A stretch of 64,000 bases of DNA from DAIOEK01 sp964648485 (GTDB lineage: Bacteria > Chloroflexota > Anaerolineae > Anaerolineales > Anaerolineaceae), in the NCBI GenBank assembly GCA_964648485.1, contig CAZYOF010000012.1, positions 46,500 to 110,499 on the forward strand, given 5' to 3'. Shown piece after piece: positions 41,451 through 50,197 of this stretch (the stretch's first letter is position 1; the number at the start of each line of letters is the position of its first letter). The notes beneath the pieces are model-generated. The model saw only the letters and a list, made by a program, of their open reading frames with translations. It was not told where the DNA came from and did not search any database. Made by a program: the position numbers and the translations under genes.

Positions 41451-42353
41451 TTAGAGAAAAAGCCTCATTCCATTAAGGATTGCCGAGAAATTCATTTGTT
41501 TTGTAAGTGAGATTTCAGCAATAGGAGAAAATCCGCAAAGTTTGCAGTCAATATCTGCTCGATGTTGCAGATAACAACCCTGGGTAATCGTGCCATCAGG
41601 ATTTGCATTGTCAATCAGCATTGGATGGCAGGTCCACTTTTGATTGCGTAAAGCGTGTAACCCAGCCCATGAATTAAATATAGGAAAACCACTCCGCTTC
41701 AAGTTGAGTATTTGAGTCAATACCCAATTTATATCAATTTGATTTAAATTTAATTCTGGATGGATATTCGCATAAGGATAATATAGTTGTATGGTGAAGC
41801 CATGAACTATTCCACGTAATTCTCGAATAATTTGTGGTACTTCTTTGAAATTTACTCCATTGATGGTTATATGGGCAAGTAATCGCTTGTGTGTGGAGTT
41901 GCGAATATTATCAATAATTTTTTGATAAATATTTGCTCCTCTTAAGTAATTATGTGTAGATTCCAGACCATCTATACTAACCCATAAAATATCAGGATCC
42001 ACTTCTAAGGGGAGGGTTCCGTTGGAAGTTATTCCTACACAAGGAAACATACTCTTTGCAGTTTTAATAACATCCTTAATGGTGTAAGAGTTATCTTTCC
42101 AGAGAACTGGTTCGCCACCTTCAAAAACGATAATTTGATTACCCCGTTCACGTAGAAGCAGTAATGTTTTGATAACCAGCGAATAATCTGTCTTGGTTAA
42201 TGGATACGAATGATAAGGACAGGGGAGACAGCGAAGATTGCATTCATAAGTCAGTTTATAAGATGCCAGAAATGGTTTTTCTTTGCCTGAAAAGAATAGC
42301 TGCCAAGCCATATTACACTCACGTATAAGGGGTAAGCGTGGATTTATTTGCAT
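41451..42353 (-). CDS. Radical SAM protein
   Basis: A 300-residue radical SAM enzyme with the cluster motif ECNLRCLPC (CxxxCxxC, about residues 34-41), followed by FEGGEPVLW (GGEP motif) and VSIDGLESTHNYLRG, as in SPASM/twitch-type radical SAM proteins. Near the C-terminus cysteines occur in WTCHPMLIDN, QGCYLQHR and DCKLCGF and could bind an auxiliary cluster. No peptide precursor or partner enzyme gene is visible next to it. The neighbours (lipoprotein, ppdK) give no clue. Substrate unknown. Confidence 0.88.
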   Translation of the reverse strand: MQINPRLPLIRECNMAWQLFFSGKEKPFLASYKLTYECNLRCLPCPYHSYPLTKTDYSLVIKTLLLLRERGNQIIVFEGGEPVLWKDNSYTIKDVIKTAKSMFPCVGITSNGTLPLEVDPDILWVSIDGLESTHNYLRGANIYQKIIDNIRNSTHKRLLAHITINGVNFKEVPQIIRELRGIVHGFTIQLYYPYANIHPELNLNQIDINWVLTQILNLKRSGFPIFNSWAGLHALRNQKWTCHPMLIDNANPDGTITQGCYLQHRADIDCKLCGFSPIAEISLTKQMNFSAILNGMRLFL

Positions 42354-42387
42354 GGTTTATTTAATAATACCGTTTCTGGCAAACAAA

Positions 42388-42417
42388 AACCGGGTGAGTA
42401 TTGCTGCTCACCCGGTT
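42388..42417 (-). terminator. Terminator of ppdK
   Basis: Stem AACCGGGTGAG / CTCACCCGGTT (42388-42398, 42407-42417); on the minus strand it is followed by TTTGTTTG. It lies between the ppdK stop and the radical SAM gene. Confidence 0.88.
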
Positions 42418-42432
42418 GTTATATTTATTGCA

Positions 42433-45225
42433 TTAAGCAGCTTTGTGTTTGAGCGCGGCATGGGCAGCAGCAAGCCGGGCAACGGGTACCCGGAATGGGC
42501 TGCAGCTTACGTAGTTGTTCCCAATCATGTGGCAGAATTCAATGGATGAAGGATCTCCACCATGTTCTCCACAAATACCTACTTCGAGATCAGGACGAGT
42601 AGAGCGTCCATCATCAACAGCCATCTGCATCAACCTACCAACACCCTCACGGTCAAGTTGCTGGAACGGATTCTTGGGTAAAATTCCCTGTTCAACATAA
42701 GTGACCAGGAAGTTTCGCTCAGCATCATCCCGGCTGTAGCCAAAGGTCATCTGGGTCAGATCGTTGGTTCCAAAGGAGAAGAACTGTGCAAGTTTGGCAA
42801 TTTCGGCGGCAGTGACTGCAGCACGAGGAATTTCGATCATGGTGCCAAATTTGTATTCAACCGTTATACCCTTTTCCTTCATCACATCCTTGCCAATTGC
42901 TTCCAGACGAGGCTGAATCCATTCTAATTCTTTGATCGTTCCAGTTAGGGGAATCATGATTTCGGCTTTTGGCTTGAATCCTTCTTTAGCAACATCGCAT
43001 GCTGCTTCAAAGATAGCCCTGACCTGCATTTCAACGATTTCAGGGAAGACAATACTGAGGCGGACACCACGCAGACCCATCATGGGGTTGCTTTCATGCA
43101 TGGATTTTACAGCAGCGTGAACCTTTTCGAGAGAGGCAATTTCTTTTGTATCGCCTTTTCCGATCGCATACTGTCCAAGATTAGCAATCCTTTTGGTAAT
43201 GATCTCTTCGTATAATTCTTCTTCTGCAGGCAGGAACTCATGCAGTGGCGGGTCAATCAGACGGATGATGACAGGGTAGCCATTTTTATCCTTCTCATTA
43301 TCAATCATGGCTTTAAATAAACCAGCAAAATCAGATCTTTGTGAAGGCAGTAATTCAGCTAAGGCTTCTTTTCGAGTTTCCACAGATTCTGCGAGAATCA
43401 TCTTCTGGACGATTGGCAGTCTCTCAGGCTCAAAGAACATATGCTCTGTACGGCACAATCCAATTCCTACTGCGCCATAAGAACGAGCCCGCTGTGCATC
43501 TTTAGGGTAATCTGCGTTTGCCCATACCTGAAGGCCTCTGGTTTTTCCCTGCGGTGTCTTTCGGATATCTTTCTTTTGGCAAATTTCGTCTGCCCATGAA
43601 AGTAATGTGAGCAGGTCTTTCTGTTCCTCCAACTTGGGTACTGAAACAGCAACTTTACCGGTGAAAACCTGTCCGGTTGTGCCATCAACAGAAATCCATT
43701 CGCCTTCCTTTACCACGATACCATTGCATTGCATCTGGCGGCGATCAAGATCAATCCGGACGGAGGATGCACCGACAACACAAGGGACACCAAACTGCCG
43801 GGCTACAACTGCAGCATGAGAGGTGGCGCCACCTTCACTGGTGAGAATTCCTTTGGCTGCCAGCATACCATGAACATCATCCGGTTTTGTGAAAGGTCGA
43901 ACCATGATGACATCCTGTTTATCTTCTTTCGCTTTAGCTTCAGCGGTATCTGCATCAAAGTAAATTTGACCGACGGCTGCGCCAGGTGAAGCATTTACAC
44001 CGGTGGTGAAGAAACGACCTTCTTTTTTGGCAGTATCAAAACCTTTTTTGTCAAATTGAGGATGGAGCAATGTATCAACGTTTTCTGGAGTAACGCGTAA
44101 GATGGCTTCTTCTTTGCTGATCAATTTCTCATTAACCATATCAACTGCGATTTTTACTGCAGCTGAGGCAGTGCGCTTTCCACTACGGGTTTGAAGCATC
44201 CAGAGCTTGCGATTTTCGATTGTAAATTCAACATCTTGCATATCCCGATAATGTTTTTCCAACAAATCGGTAATATCCATAAAATCCTTATATGCTTCTG
44301 GAAGATCGTTCACCATCTTCTCAATTTTTTCAGTGTTACGGATACCAGCGACTACATCTTCACCCTGAGCATTAAGCAGGTAATCGCCAAACATTTTATT
44401 TTCACCGGTATTTGGATCACGTGTAAAAGCTACACCTGTGCCAGATTCCCAACCCATATTACCAAATACCATGGTGACGATGTTAACTGCTGTTCCAAGA
44501 TCATCGGGTATGTTGGTCGCACGTCGGTAATCGACAGCACGTTTTCCATTCCATGATTTGAAGACTGCTTCAATAGCCAGTTTAAGCTGTTCTAGTGGTT
44601 CTTGAGGGAAATCGAATCCTTTTTCTTCACGGACAACTACTTTAAATCTCTCAGTAAGAGTTTTTAAATCAGCTGCAGTTAAGTCAGTATCTGATTTGGC
44701 ACCTTTTTGATGCTTATATGCTTCCAATACCTCTTCAAATGCCTCATCTGGCATCTCGAGGACTACGGAGCCGAACATCTGGATTAATCGGCGGTAAGAA
44801 TCGTATACGAAACGTTCATTACCAGTCAGTTTCACCATACCTTTGGCTGTTTTATCATTTAAGCCGATGTTTAACACGGTATCCATCATTCCGGGCATGG
44901 AAAATTTTGCCCCAGAACGGCATGAAACCAGCAATGGATTTGCAGCTGAGCCAAACTTTTTCCCGGATGCTTCTTCTACTTTGCGTAATGCCTTGAGAAC
45001 CTGAGACCACATTCCTTCCGGGAATTCTCCATTTTTCTGATACTCATTACATGCTTCGGTAGTAACAGTGAAAAATGGTGGAACTGGGAGTTTAATTCTG
45101 GTCATTTCAGCAAGGTTTGCACCTTTTCCCCCCATTAATGCTTTTACGCGATCGGGATCGCCTTTTGCATATTTTTCTACCTGCTCAACCTCATTGAATA
45201 GATAAACCCATTTCTTTGTAGCCAT
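42433..45225 (-). CDS. ppdK: Pyruvate, phosphate dikinase
   Basis: A 930-residue protein of the expected length. The N-terminal ATP-grasp domain has LMGGKGANLAEMTRIKLPVP and the gaps typical of PPDK. The central phosphohistidine domain has LTSEGGATSHAAVVARQFGV with the catalytic histidine, and the C-terminal TIM barrel has IEIPRAAVTA, FFSFGTNDLTQMTFGYSRDD and the catalytic cysteine in ICGEHGGDPSS. It interconverts pyruvate, ATP and phosphate with PEP, AMP and PPi; in anaerobes it can work in glycolysis or gluconeogenesis. It has its own promoter and terminator. Confidence 0.97.
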   Translation of the reverse strand: MATKKWVYLFNEVEQVEKYAKGDPDRVKALMGGKGANLAEMTRIKLPVPPFFTVTTEACNEYQKNGEFPEGMWSQVLKALRKVEEASGKKFGSAANPLLVSCRSGAKFSMPGMMDTVLNIGLNDKTAKGMVKLTGNERFVYDSYRRLIQMFGSVVLEMPDEAFEEVLEAYKHQKGAKSDTDLTAADLKTLTERFKVVVREEKGFDFPQEPLEQLKLAIEAVFKSWNGKRAVDYRRATNIPDDLGTAVNIVTMVFGNMGWESGTGVAFTRDPNTGENKMFGDYLLNAQGEDVVAGIRNTEKIEKMVNDLPEAYKDFMDITDLLEKHYRDMQDVEFTIENRKLWMLQTRSGKRTASAAVKIAVDMVNEKLISKEEAILRVTPENVDTLLHPQFDKKGFDTAKKEGRFFTTGVNASPGAAVGQIYFDADTAEAKAKEDKQDVIMVRPFTKPDDVHGMLAAKGILTSEGGATSHAAVVARQFGVPCVVGASSVRIDLDRRQMQCNGIVVKEGEWISVDGTTGQVFTGKVAVSVPKLEEQKDLLTLLSWADEICQKKDIRKTPQGKTRGLQVWANADYPKDAQRARSYGAVGIGLCRTEHMFFEPERLPIVQKMILAESVETRKEALAELLPSQRSDFAGLFKAMIDNEKDKNGYPVIIRLIDPPLHEFLPAEEELYEEIITKRIANLGQYAIGKGDTKEIASLEKVHAAVKSMHESNPMMGLRGVRLSIVFPEIVEMQVRAIFEAACDVAKEGFKPKAEIMIPLTGTIKELEWIQPRLEAIGKDVMKEKGITVEYKFGTMIEIPRAAVTAAEIAKLAQFFSFGTNDLTQMTFGYSRDDAERNFLVTYVEQGILPKNPFQQLDREGVGRLMQMAVDDGRSTRPDLEVGICGEHGGDPSSIEFCHMIGNNYVSCSPFRVPVARLAAAHAALKHKAA

Positions 45226-45302
45226 AATACCTCCGTTTGAGAGTGTGAAATTAATGTTAAACCCGGTTCGATTGGGTATAAATTTAAGCCGTTAAACTTG
45301 CG

Positions 45303-45333
45303 ATTATATCATAGCATTTGAGGGTGCTGACAA
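45303..45333 (-). promoter_or_regulatory. Promoter of ppdK
   Basis: On the minus strand TTGTCA (45333-45328) and TATAAT (45308-45303) with a 19-base spacer; TGA before TATAAT makes an extended -10 that may compensate for the long spacer. The leader before the ppdK start at 45225 is about 70 bases. Confidence 0.7.
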
Positions 45334-45477
45334 TATTGTTCAGACAATTAGCGAATCTGCCAAAGAATTTTAACAAATTATCAGATTTTGGAAAAAGTAT
45401 TCCATATTTGCTTCTTTTCTGATGAAATTTAGGGTATGATTTGTTAAGTAACTGCAAGGTAAAGCCTGAATACCCTG

Positions 45478-45903
45478 ATGCATAATAAGCTTATGAGCAA
45501 TGATACAGGTAAAGAGATGAGAGTTCTTGTTATTGACGATGATCCGGCAATGACCGAATTGCTGCGTTTATTATTGCAACCTGCAGTCTCCACAGTAGTT
45601 ACTGCCAACAGTGGTGAAGAGGGAATAAAACTTGTTAGAGAGATGGACCCTCAAATAATTATCCTGGACTTGATGATGCCTGAAATGGATGGTTATGAGG
45701 TATGTCAAAAAATCCGTGTCTTTAGTAGTATTCCTATACTGGTATTATCTGCGTTAGATATGCCAGGAGCGGTATCCAAAGCTTTGGATGCAGGCGCAGA
45801 TGACTATCTAATTAAACCTGTTACCAGCAGTATTTTGGTTGCGCATCTGAATAATTTAATGCGTCGAATAAATCCGCAAAATCAACTGTCCACCGCCGGA
45901 TAA
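45478..45903 (+). CDS. Stand-alone response regulator receiver domain protein
   Basis: A 141-residue (or 136 with the ATG at 45493) single REC domain: VLVIDDDPAMTELLRLLL with the acidic pair, ILDLMMPEMDGYEV with the phospho-acceptor aspartate, LSALD, and DDYLIKPV with the conserved lysine. There is no DNA-binding or enzymatic output domain, so it probably acts by protein contact, or passes phosphate on. No histidine kinase gene is adjacent. A TATGAT about 35 bases before the start may be its -10 element. The zinc-ribbon gene follows after 25 bases. Confidence 0.92.
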   Translation: MHNKLMSNDTGKEMRVLVIDDDPAMTELLRLLLQPAVSTVVTANSGEEGIKLVREMDPQIIILDLMMPEMDGYEVCQKIRVFSSIPILVLSALDMPGAVSKALDAGADDYLIKPVTSSILVAHLNNLMRRINPQNQLSTAG

Positions 45904-45928
45904 GCTATCTTCATAAGGAGAGAAGAGA

Positions 45929-46225
45929 GTGCAAACCTGTACCCGTTGTTTTGCTCAATCACCTGATAGTGCTTTGTTGTGTGTTTCCTGCCAGAGTGAT
46001 CTACGTGATTACTCAAGTACATCAGTAGCATTAAAGAAATTTCAGGAAAACGAAAGAATCCAATATATCAGAATAAGTGTTGGAAATGATGCTTGCCCTG
46101 TCTGCCATGCGCAACAGGGTACATATCCAAAAGATCAGGTGCCTGTCTTGCCTCATCCAGGTTGTTCACATAATGAAGGGTGCAGGTGCTTTTATGAACC
46201 ATTTCTTGATCAGTTGTATCCATAA
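45929..46225 (+). CDS. Small zinc-ribbon protein (GTG start)
   Basis: A 98-residue protein starting at GTG with AAGGAGAG upstream. Paired cysteines are visible in TCTRC, CVSC and CPVC, and a later Cys-His cluster reads HPGCSHNEGCRCF. The N-terminal half is probably a zinc ribbon, and the C-terminal half has another metal-binding look. No family name comes to mind beyond zinc-ribbon proteins. It probably shares an mRNA with the receiver protein and ends at a palindromic terminator, which suggests that the two proteins may work together (inference). Confidence 0.75.
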   Translation: MQTCTRCFAQSPDSALLCVSCQSDLRDYSSTSVALKKFQENERIQYIRISVGNDACPVCHAQQGTYPKDQVPVLPHPGCSHNEGCRCFYEPFLDQLYP

Positions 46226-46235
46226 TCTTGAAGCT

Positions 46236-46265
46236 AAACTGCCGGTTGAATTCAACCGGCAGTTT
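46236..46265. terminator. Bidirectional terminator between zinc-ribbon and CCA genes
   Basis: A perfect 30-base palindrome with arms AAACTGCCGGTTGAA and TTCAACCGGCAGTTT; T-rich tracts lie on both sides (TATTTTGTT on the plus strand). Its right end reaches the CCA-enzyme stop codon, so it closes two convergent transcripts. Confidence 0.88.
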
Positions 46266-47845
46266 TATTTTGTTAATTGCTTAATATACTCAATTGCTTC
46301 TTTTTTCGTTTGGACAGTCCCGACTACTTGTGCTTCACGTATTGCTTGTAAATAAAGACCAATTTTTTCACTGGGTTCTATTCCCAATGTAGTAGCGATA
46401 TCAGAGCCATCGATAATCTGTGGTGGATGAATTATTTCTGGGCGAAACCAAAAATTCTCCCACAAGCTTGATACAAAGCTAACTTCAAATGCCCATTGAT
46501 CTGGATTTCCTTCAGCTTTCTGTAAAGCCATCCTTTGAGACAGCCAAATCCAGCTGGCAGCTATACCATCCTCTTTTGTGTCTCTAAAAAAGAGATATGC
46601 AGCCAGATTATCTGGTAGTTTTGTATTTAAAGACAGGTTATCCAGTTGTTTTATTCCTTTTGATATGTTAATAATTGTTTTGATCTCTTGATTGGAGAGA
46701 TGAAGCCAGCGGGCAAAAATCTCAGGATACATACCATTATTAATTTCTTTAGAAATCTCGAATCCCAACCACCCCAGCAACCATATTGCTTTAGGTGGAT
46801 TTGCTAATAAATTTGATGTATTCAATAATCTGGAAAAATATTCTCTGAATTTTCGTAACTCATTAATTACAATTCCAGATTTCAGATCAAATGCACCATC
46901 TGATTTTTGATTATTTGAGAGTAAATCGCATAATAAGGTGAAGCATGTTATGCCTTGTAAATAATTTTCCAGCCAGTCATTTTCCCTGGTTTTATTTATT
47001 TCATCAAAATCAGGAATGAGATATTCTAAGGTTTTCAGCCATATAAGGGCTCTGAATGCAGCTTCAGGTTTTGGAGAGACTAATATTTTTATTAATTCAT
47101 CCCTCCTTCGTTCAACTGATACATTACCTAATAATGGAACAGAGATCTTCATCCAATCTCTTGTCGCCTTCTCAATCTGGTAATCGCCTTCTGCAGCAAT
47201 ACGAATTCCACGGAGAATTCTTATTGGATCATCTGAAAAGGCAGCGGGTGAACACCCTATTAATTTTTTTGTTTTTAAGTCCTGAGCGCCATGTAAAGGA
47301 TCAATAATTTTGTGCGGATCTTGAAGATTCACAGCCATCGCATTAATTGTAAAATCCCGCATTTGCAGATCTTGATCAATCACTTGAGAACGGGCAAGCA
47401 TAAAATCAATCACTTGAATTGATAAACCTGTGTTTGAAGGGATCACCCGATAAACTTGATGTTCCTTATCCATACAGTAAATATTTCCATCGATAACATT
47501 AGCAATTTTTCTGGCTGCAGATTGTGGATCGTGAAGACAAACAAAATCAAGATCATGAATTGACTTTTGGAGGAGGGCATCTCTTACGGCGCCACCCACC
47601 AAAAATATATCTTCTCTTTCGGATAATGCAGATTGAATTCTATAAAAAATATCTGGATAAGACATAATATGAGTTGATGGGATATATGTGATCAGGTGTT
47701 TTTCTTTGGGTCTGTTCTGTTGAGCGATAACATGTACTGCAACAGGCGACCCCCCTTGGGCAAGTACCTGGCTACCAATACGGGCTAGCCATCTGCCTGC
47801 GTAGGGATGTGACTTCATCTGAGCCGGTGTTTTGGGTCCGGTCAT
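46265..47845 (-). CDS. cca: CCA-adding tRNA nucleotidyltransferase family protein
   Basis: A 526-residue protein of the class II nucleotidyltransferase family. LVGGAVRDALL and IHDLDFVCL carry the metal aspartates (about residues 80-100), followed by QMRDFTINAMAVNL, DPIRILRGIRIAAEGDYQIE and the helical tail. The region fits tRNA CCA-adding enzyme or poly(A) polymerase; the CCA role is favoured because neither tRNA in this window encodes CCA. The N-terminal 60 residues (GRWLARIGSQVLAQGGSPVA, then KEKHLITYIPS) are an extra segment not found in the E. coli enzyme. An alternative start at the internal Met of MSYPDIFYRI (about 47665) would remove it. Confidence 0.88.
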   Translation of the reverse strand: MTGPKTPAQMKSHPYAGRWLARIGSQVLAQGGSPVAVHVIAQQNRPKEKHLITYIPSTHIMSYPDIFYRIQSALSEREDIFLVGGAVRDALLQKSIHDLDFVCLHDPQSAARKIANVIDGNIYCMDKEHQVYRVIPSNTGLSIQVIDFMLARSQVIDQDLQMRDFTINAMAVNLQDPHKIIDPLHGAQDLKTKKLIGCSPAAFSDDPIRILRGIRIAAEGDYQIEKATRDWMKISVPLLGNVSVERRRDELIKILVSPKPEAAFRALIWLKTLEYLIPDFDEINKTRENDWLENYLQGITCFTLLCDLLSNNQKSDGAFDLKSGIVINELRKFREYFSRLLNTSNLLANPPKAIWLLGWLGFEISKEINNGMYPEIFARWLHLSNQEIKTIINISKGIKQLDNLSLNTKLPDNLAAYLFFRDTKEDGIAASWIWLSQRMALQKAEGNPDQWAFEVSFVSSLWENFWFRPEIIHPPQIIDGSDIATTLGIEPSEKIGLYLQAIREAQVVGTVQTKKEAIEYIKQLTK

Positions 47846-47849
47846 GTTC

Positions 47850-48407
47850 TTACTCTTCCGGACGATATCTTTCCAGATCTACAACCCCAATAAATGGTAG
47901 ATTCCGATAGTACTCGTCTATATCCAACCCGTAGCCAAAAACGAATTTATTTGGAATGGAAAATCCCCGGTAGCGGATTGGCACATCAACCTCACGGCGT
48001 GATTCTTTATCCAGCAATGTGCATACGACCAAAGATTTAGGATGACGAGTGGCAAGCAACTCTAATACAGAAGAAATGGTTCGACCGCTATCAACGATGT
48101 CTTCAACCAAAATTACATTTCTACCTTCAAGATTTGTATTTAAATCAAGCGTAATCCGTACTGAACCGCTGGATTCCCTGGCACCGGTGCCATAAGATGA
48201 GACTGCCATGAAATCTACCGCAATAGGAATATCGATTTCCCTCATCAGATCTGTAAGGAACAAGACACCACCGCGCAAAATACAGATGAGTAATACCTCT
48301 TCACCGCGGTAATCATTACTGATTTCTTGCCCCAGTTCTGTTATGCGCGCTTTTAATTGCTTTGTGTCGACCAGAATCTCAGATAAAAAATCTTCATATT
48401 CCTGCAT
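47850..48407 (-). CDS. hpt: Hypoxanthine phosphoribosyltransferase
   Basis: The ATG at 48407 (AGGAT upstream) is chosen over a longer frame that would run into tdk. The 185-residue product has the phosphoribosyltransferase fold: EVLLICILRGGVLFLTDLMR, FMAVSSYG, the PRPP loop VILVEDIVDSGRT and the C-terminal FVFGYGLDIDEYYRNLPFIG. It salvages hypoxanthine or guanine to IMP/GMP, which complements the hypoxanthine produced by adenine deaminase in this region. It is 13 bases downstream of tdk on the same strand, followed at once by the CCA enzyme, so tdk-hpt-cca look like one operon. Confidence 0.95.
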   Translation of the reverse strand: MQEYEDFLSEILVDTKQLKARITELGQEISNDYRGEEVLLICILRGGVLFLTDLMREIDIPIAVDFMAVSSYGTGARESSGSVRITLDLNTNLEGRNVILVEDIVDSGRTISSVLELLATRHPKSLVVCTLLDKESRREVDVPIRYRGFSIPNKFVFGYGLDIDEYYRNLPFIGVVDLERYRPEE

Positions 48408-48420
48408 TCTATATCCTGTA

Positions 48421-48993
48421 TTAATTCCTTGGGACTTCGTGATGCTTACGGCATCTTGCTTCGTATAATTCAGATGCTCCAACAATAACGACTGGATCAT
48501 CAAAATGGGCAGGTTTTCCATTCACTAATCTTTGTGTTCTTGATGCGGGTTCACCACATACCATGCAGATTGCCTGTAGTTTATCTACTTTTTCTGCCTG
48601 TGCCATGAGAACGGGGATACAGCCAAACGGCTCTCCTCGAAAATCCGTATCCAACCCTGCAACAATAACCCTGATTCCCCGGGCTGCCATGGCATTAACA
48701 ACGTCAAGAATATAATCATCAAAAAATTGAGCTTCATCCACACCAACGACAGTGGTATCTACCTCCAGCCGTTCTAAAATTTCGGCAGCCTGATTTACAG
48801 GTAGAGCACCAAACTCACTTCCTGCATGCGAGGTTACCTTTTCAATTGCATACCGGATGTCAACTGCCGGTTTAAATACCTGTACCTTTTGCCTAGCAAT
48901 AGTAGCTCTGCGAAGTCTTCGGATGAGTTCGTCAGTTTTTCCACTAAACATTGATCCACAAATAACTTCTACAGAACCGGTATGATGTTTCAT
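48421..48993 (-). CDS. tdk: Thymidine kinase
   Basis: A 190-residue type II thymidine kinase: Walker A GSMFSGKT (13-20), the Walker B VVGVDEAQFFD, the lasso region CMVCGEPASRTQRLVNGKPA and zinc cysteines in CMVC and YEARCRKHH. It makes dTMP from thymidine and ATP for salvage. Length and motifs are standard. It starts the tdk-hpt-cca operon. A terminator for the upstream rpmE gene lies just before it (49024-49055). Confidence 0.96.
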   Translation of the reverse strand: MKHHTGSVEVICGSMFSGKTDELIRRLRRATIARQKVQVFKPAVDIRYAIEKVTSHAGSEFGALPVNQAAEILERLEVDTTVVGVDEAQFFDDYILDVVNAMAARGIRVIVAGLDTDFRGEPFGCIPVLMAQAEKVDKLQAICMVCGEPASRTQRLVNGKPAHFDDPVVIVGASELYEARCRKHHEVPRN

Positions 48994-49023
48994 GATTGCC
49001 TCAGGTAATGGATGAATAATGAA

Positions 49024-49055
49024 AACAGACAGAAGCGATTTTGCTTCTGTCTGTT
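49024..49055 (-). terminator. Terminator downstream of rpmE
   Basis: A 12-bp stem ACAGACAGAAGC / GCTTCTGTCTGT with loop GATTTT; on the minus strand it is followed by TTTCATTATT. It ends the rpmE transcript before tdk. Confidence 0.87.
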
Positions 49056-49087
49056 AAGTTTACTTGAAAGCTAATTGAAGGGCAATA

Positions 49088-49564
49088 TTATACAGTGATC
49101 TCATCTGCAGCTGCAGGTAGTTCATACCCAAGGGTGCGGAGTTTCTTTTTCATATCGATGAGAGATTTTCGTCCAAAGCCTTCAATTTCGAGGATACCCG
49201 CTTCGCCTTCTGCAAGCTTGCTGAGTACCTGTCCGACATTAGAGATCCCTGCTTTTTCGAGTGCAGCGGTTGGACGGATGCCAAGTTCAAGCTCTGAGAT
49301 AGGGCGATCAGGAGAGGTTCGTGCATCTTCACGAGCTTTTTTACCATCGACATAGGTCTGACGAGCCTGTAATTTCTTGTAGAAGCGGTCAACCTGACCT
49401 TCAATATCGATCAATCGTTGCTGCTGACCGGTAAAGAAAGGATGGCATTTTGAGCAGACTTCTGTTCGGATGGATTGTTTGGTTGAACCGGTTGTCCAGG
49501 TATTGCCACATGCACAAACCACCTGGGCATCAGGATAATAGGTGGGATGAATATCTTTTTTCAT
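49088..49564 (-). CDS. rpmE: Ribosomal protein L31 fused to an RNA polymerase alpha-CTD-like domain
   Basis: Residues 1-70 are ribosomal protein L31 of the zinc type (MKKDIHPTYY, CACG and CSKC with Cys17, 19, 37 and 40, then HPFFTGQQQR). Residues 87-152 (DRPISELELGIRPTAALEKA, GISNVGQVL, EIEGFGRKSLIDMKKKLRTL) match the C-terminal helix-hairpin-helix domain of the RNA polymerase alpha subunit. The whole protein is 158 residues; L31 alone is about 70. The domain may allow contact with DNA, transcription factors or rRNA, or link ribosome and polymerase. The fusion is real in sequence, as a single frame with no stop, but its role is unknown. Confidence 0.94.
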   Translation of the reverse strand: MKKDIHPTYYPDAQVVCACGNTWTTGSTKQSIRTEVCSKCHPFFTGQQQRLIDIEGQVDRFYKKLQARQTYVDGKKAREDARTSPDRPISELELGIRPTAALEKAGISNVGQVLSKLAEGEAGILEIEGFGRKSLIDMKKKLRTLGYELPAAADEITV

Positions 49565-49613
49565 GGATTAATCATTTCCTTTTCCCCGGAGGGAATACTG
49601 TTTTCAACTTGCC

Positions 49614-49874
49614 TTACTCAGCAGCAGGCAGGATGTGAACACGCTTCTTACCATCGGGTAATGTTTCGAACTGAACAATTCCGTTCGCGGTTGCGAAGAG
49701 GGTATCATCTTTACCGATACCAACATTCTGCCCGGGTTTAATTCGGGTACCACGCTGACGAACAATAATATTGCCAGATATAACAGTTTCGCCACCGTAT
49801 TTCTTGACTCCCAAACGCTGGGAATTACTATCACGACCATTGCGGGATGAACCGCCACCTTTTTTATGTGCCAT
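49614..49874 (-). CDS. rpmA: Ribosomal protein L27
   Basis: An 86-residue L27: MAHKKGGGSSRNGRDSNSQR, GVKKYGGETVISGNIIVRQR and TRIKPGQNVGIGKDDTLFA. It begins MAHKKGGGSS directly, without the cleaved N-terminal extension known from Firmicutes. It is 5 bases downstream of rplU, the usual L21-L27 arrangement, and rpmE follows at about 50 bases. Part of the large ribosomal subunit near the peptidyl transferase centre. Confidence 0.97.
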   Translation of the reverse strand: MAHKKGGGSSRNGRDSNSQRLGVKKYGGETVISGNIIVRQRGTRIKPGQNVGIGKDDTLFATANGIVQFETLPDGKKRVHILPAAE

Positions 49875-49879
49875 TTGAC

Positions 49880-50197
49880 CTACTCCGCTGAAATTGATTC
49901 AATCAGTAAACGGGTGTATTGCTGGCGGTGTCCCGTTTTAACACGAATGCGTTTCTTGGGACGATATTTGAATACAACCAGTTTTGGACCTTTTACATGA
50001 TCCACTACTTTTGCTTTCACATTCGCTGATTTCACACTGGGAGTACCAACGGAAATCTGGTCTCCATCGACCAGCAAAAGCACCTGATCCAGGGCAACTT
50101 CGTTGCCGGGATCCTGGGTCAGCAGATCTACATCGATCATGCTACCTTCGACGGCTTTATATTGCTTGCCGCCGCATTCCACGATTGCATATTTCAT
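49880..50197 (-). CDS. rplU: Ribosomal protein L21
   Basis: Start at ATG 50197, with GGAGAGGA upstream on the minus strand; a TTG at 50209 is less likely. The 105-residue protein begins MKYAIVECGGKQYKAVEGSM and contains KVVDHVKGPKLVVFKYRPKK and RVKTGHRQQYTRLLIESI, standard L21. It is the first ribosomal gene after a strong promoter and a leader of about 130 bases that contains a hairpin and an overlapping upstream ORF, so autogenous control of L21 or L27 is possible. Confidence 0.97.
   Translation of the reverse strand: MKYAIVECGGKQYKAVEGSMIDVDLLTQDPGNEVALDQVLLLVDGDQISVGTPSVKSANVKAKVVDHVKGPKLVVFKYRPKKRIRVKTGHRQQYTRLLIESISAE

Noticed and set aside
48408..48521. Longer N-terminus of hypoxanthine phosphoribosyltransferase
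   Set aside because: It would overlap the tdk coding sequence by about 100 bases and has no homology to the family; ATG 48407 gives the normal length.
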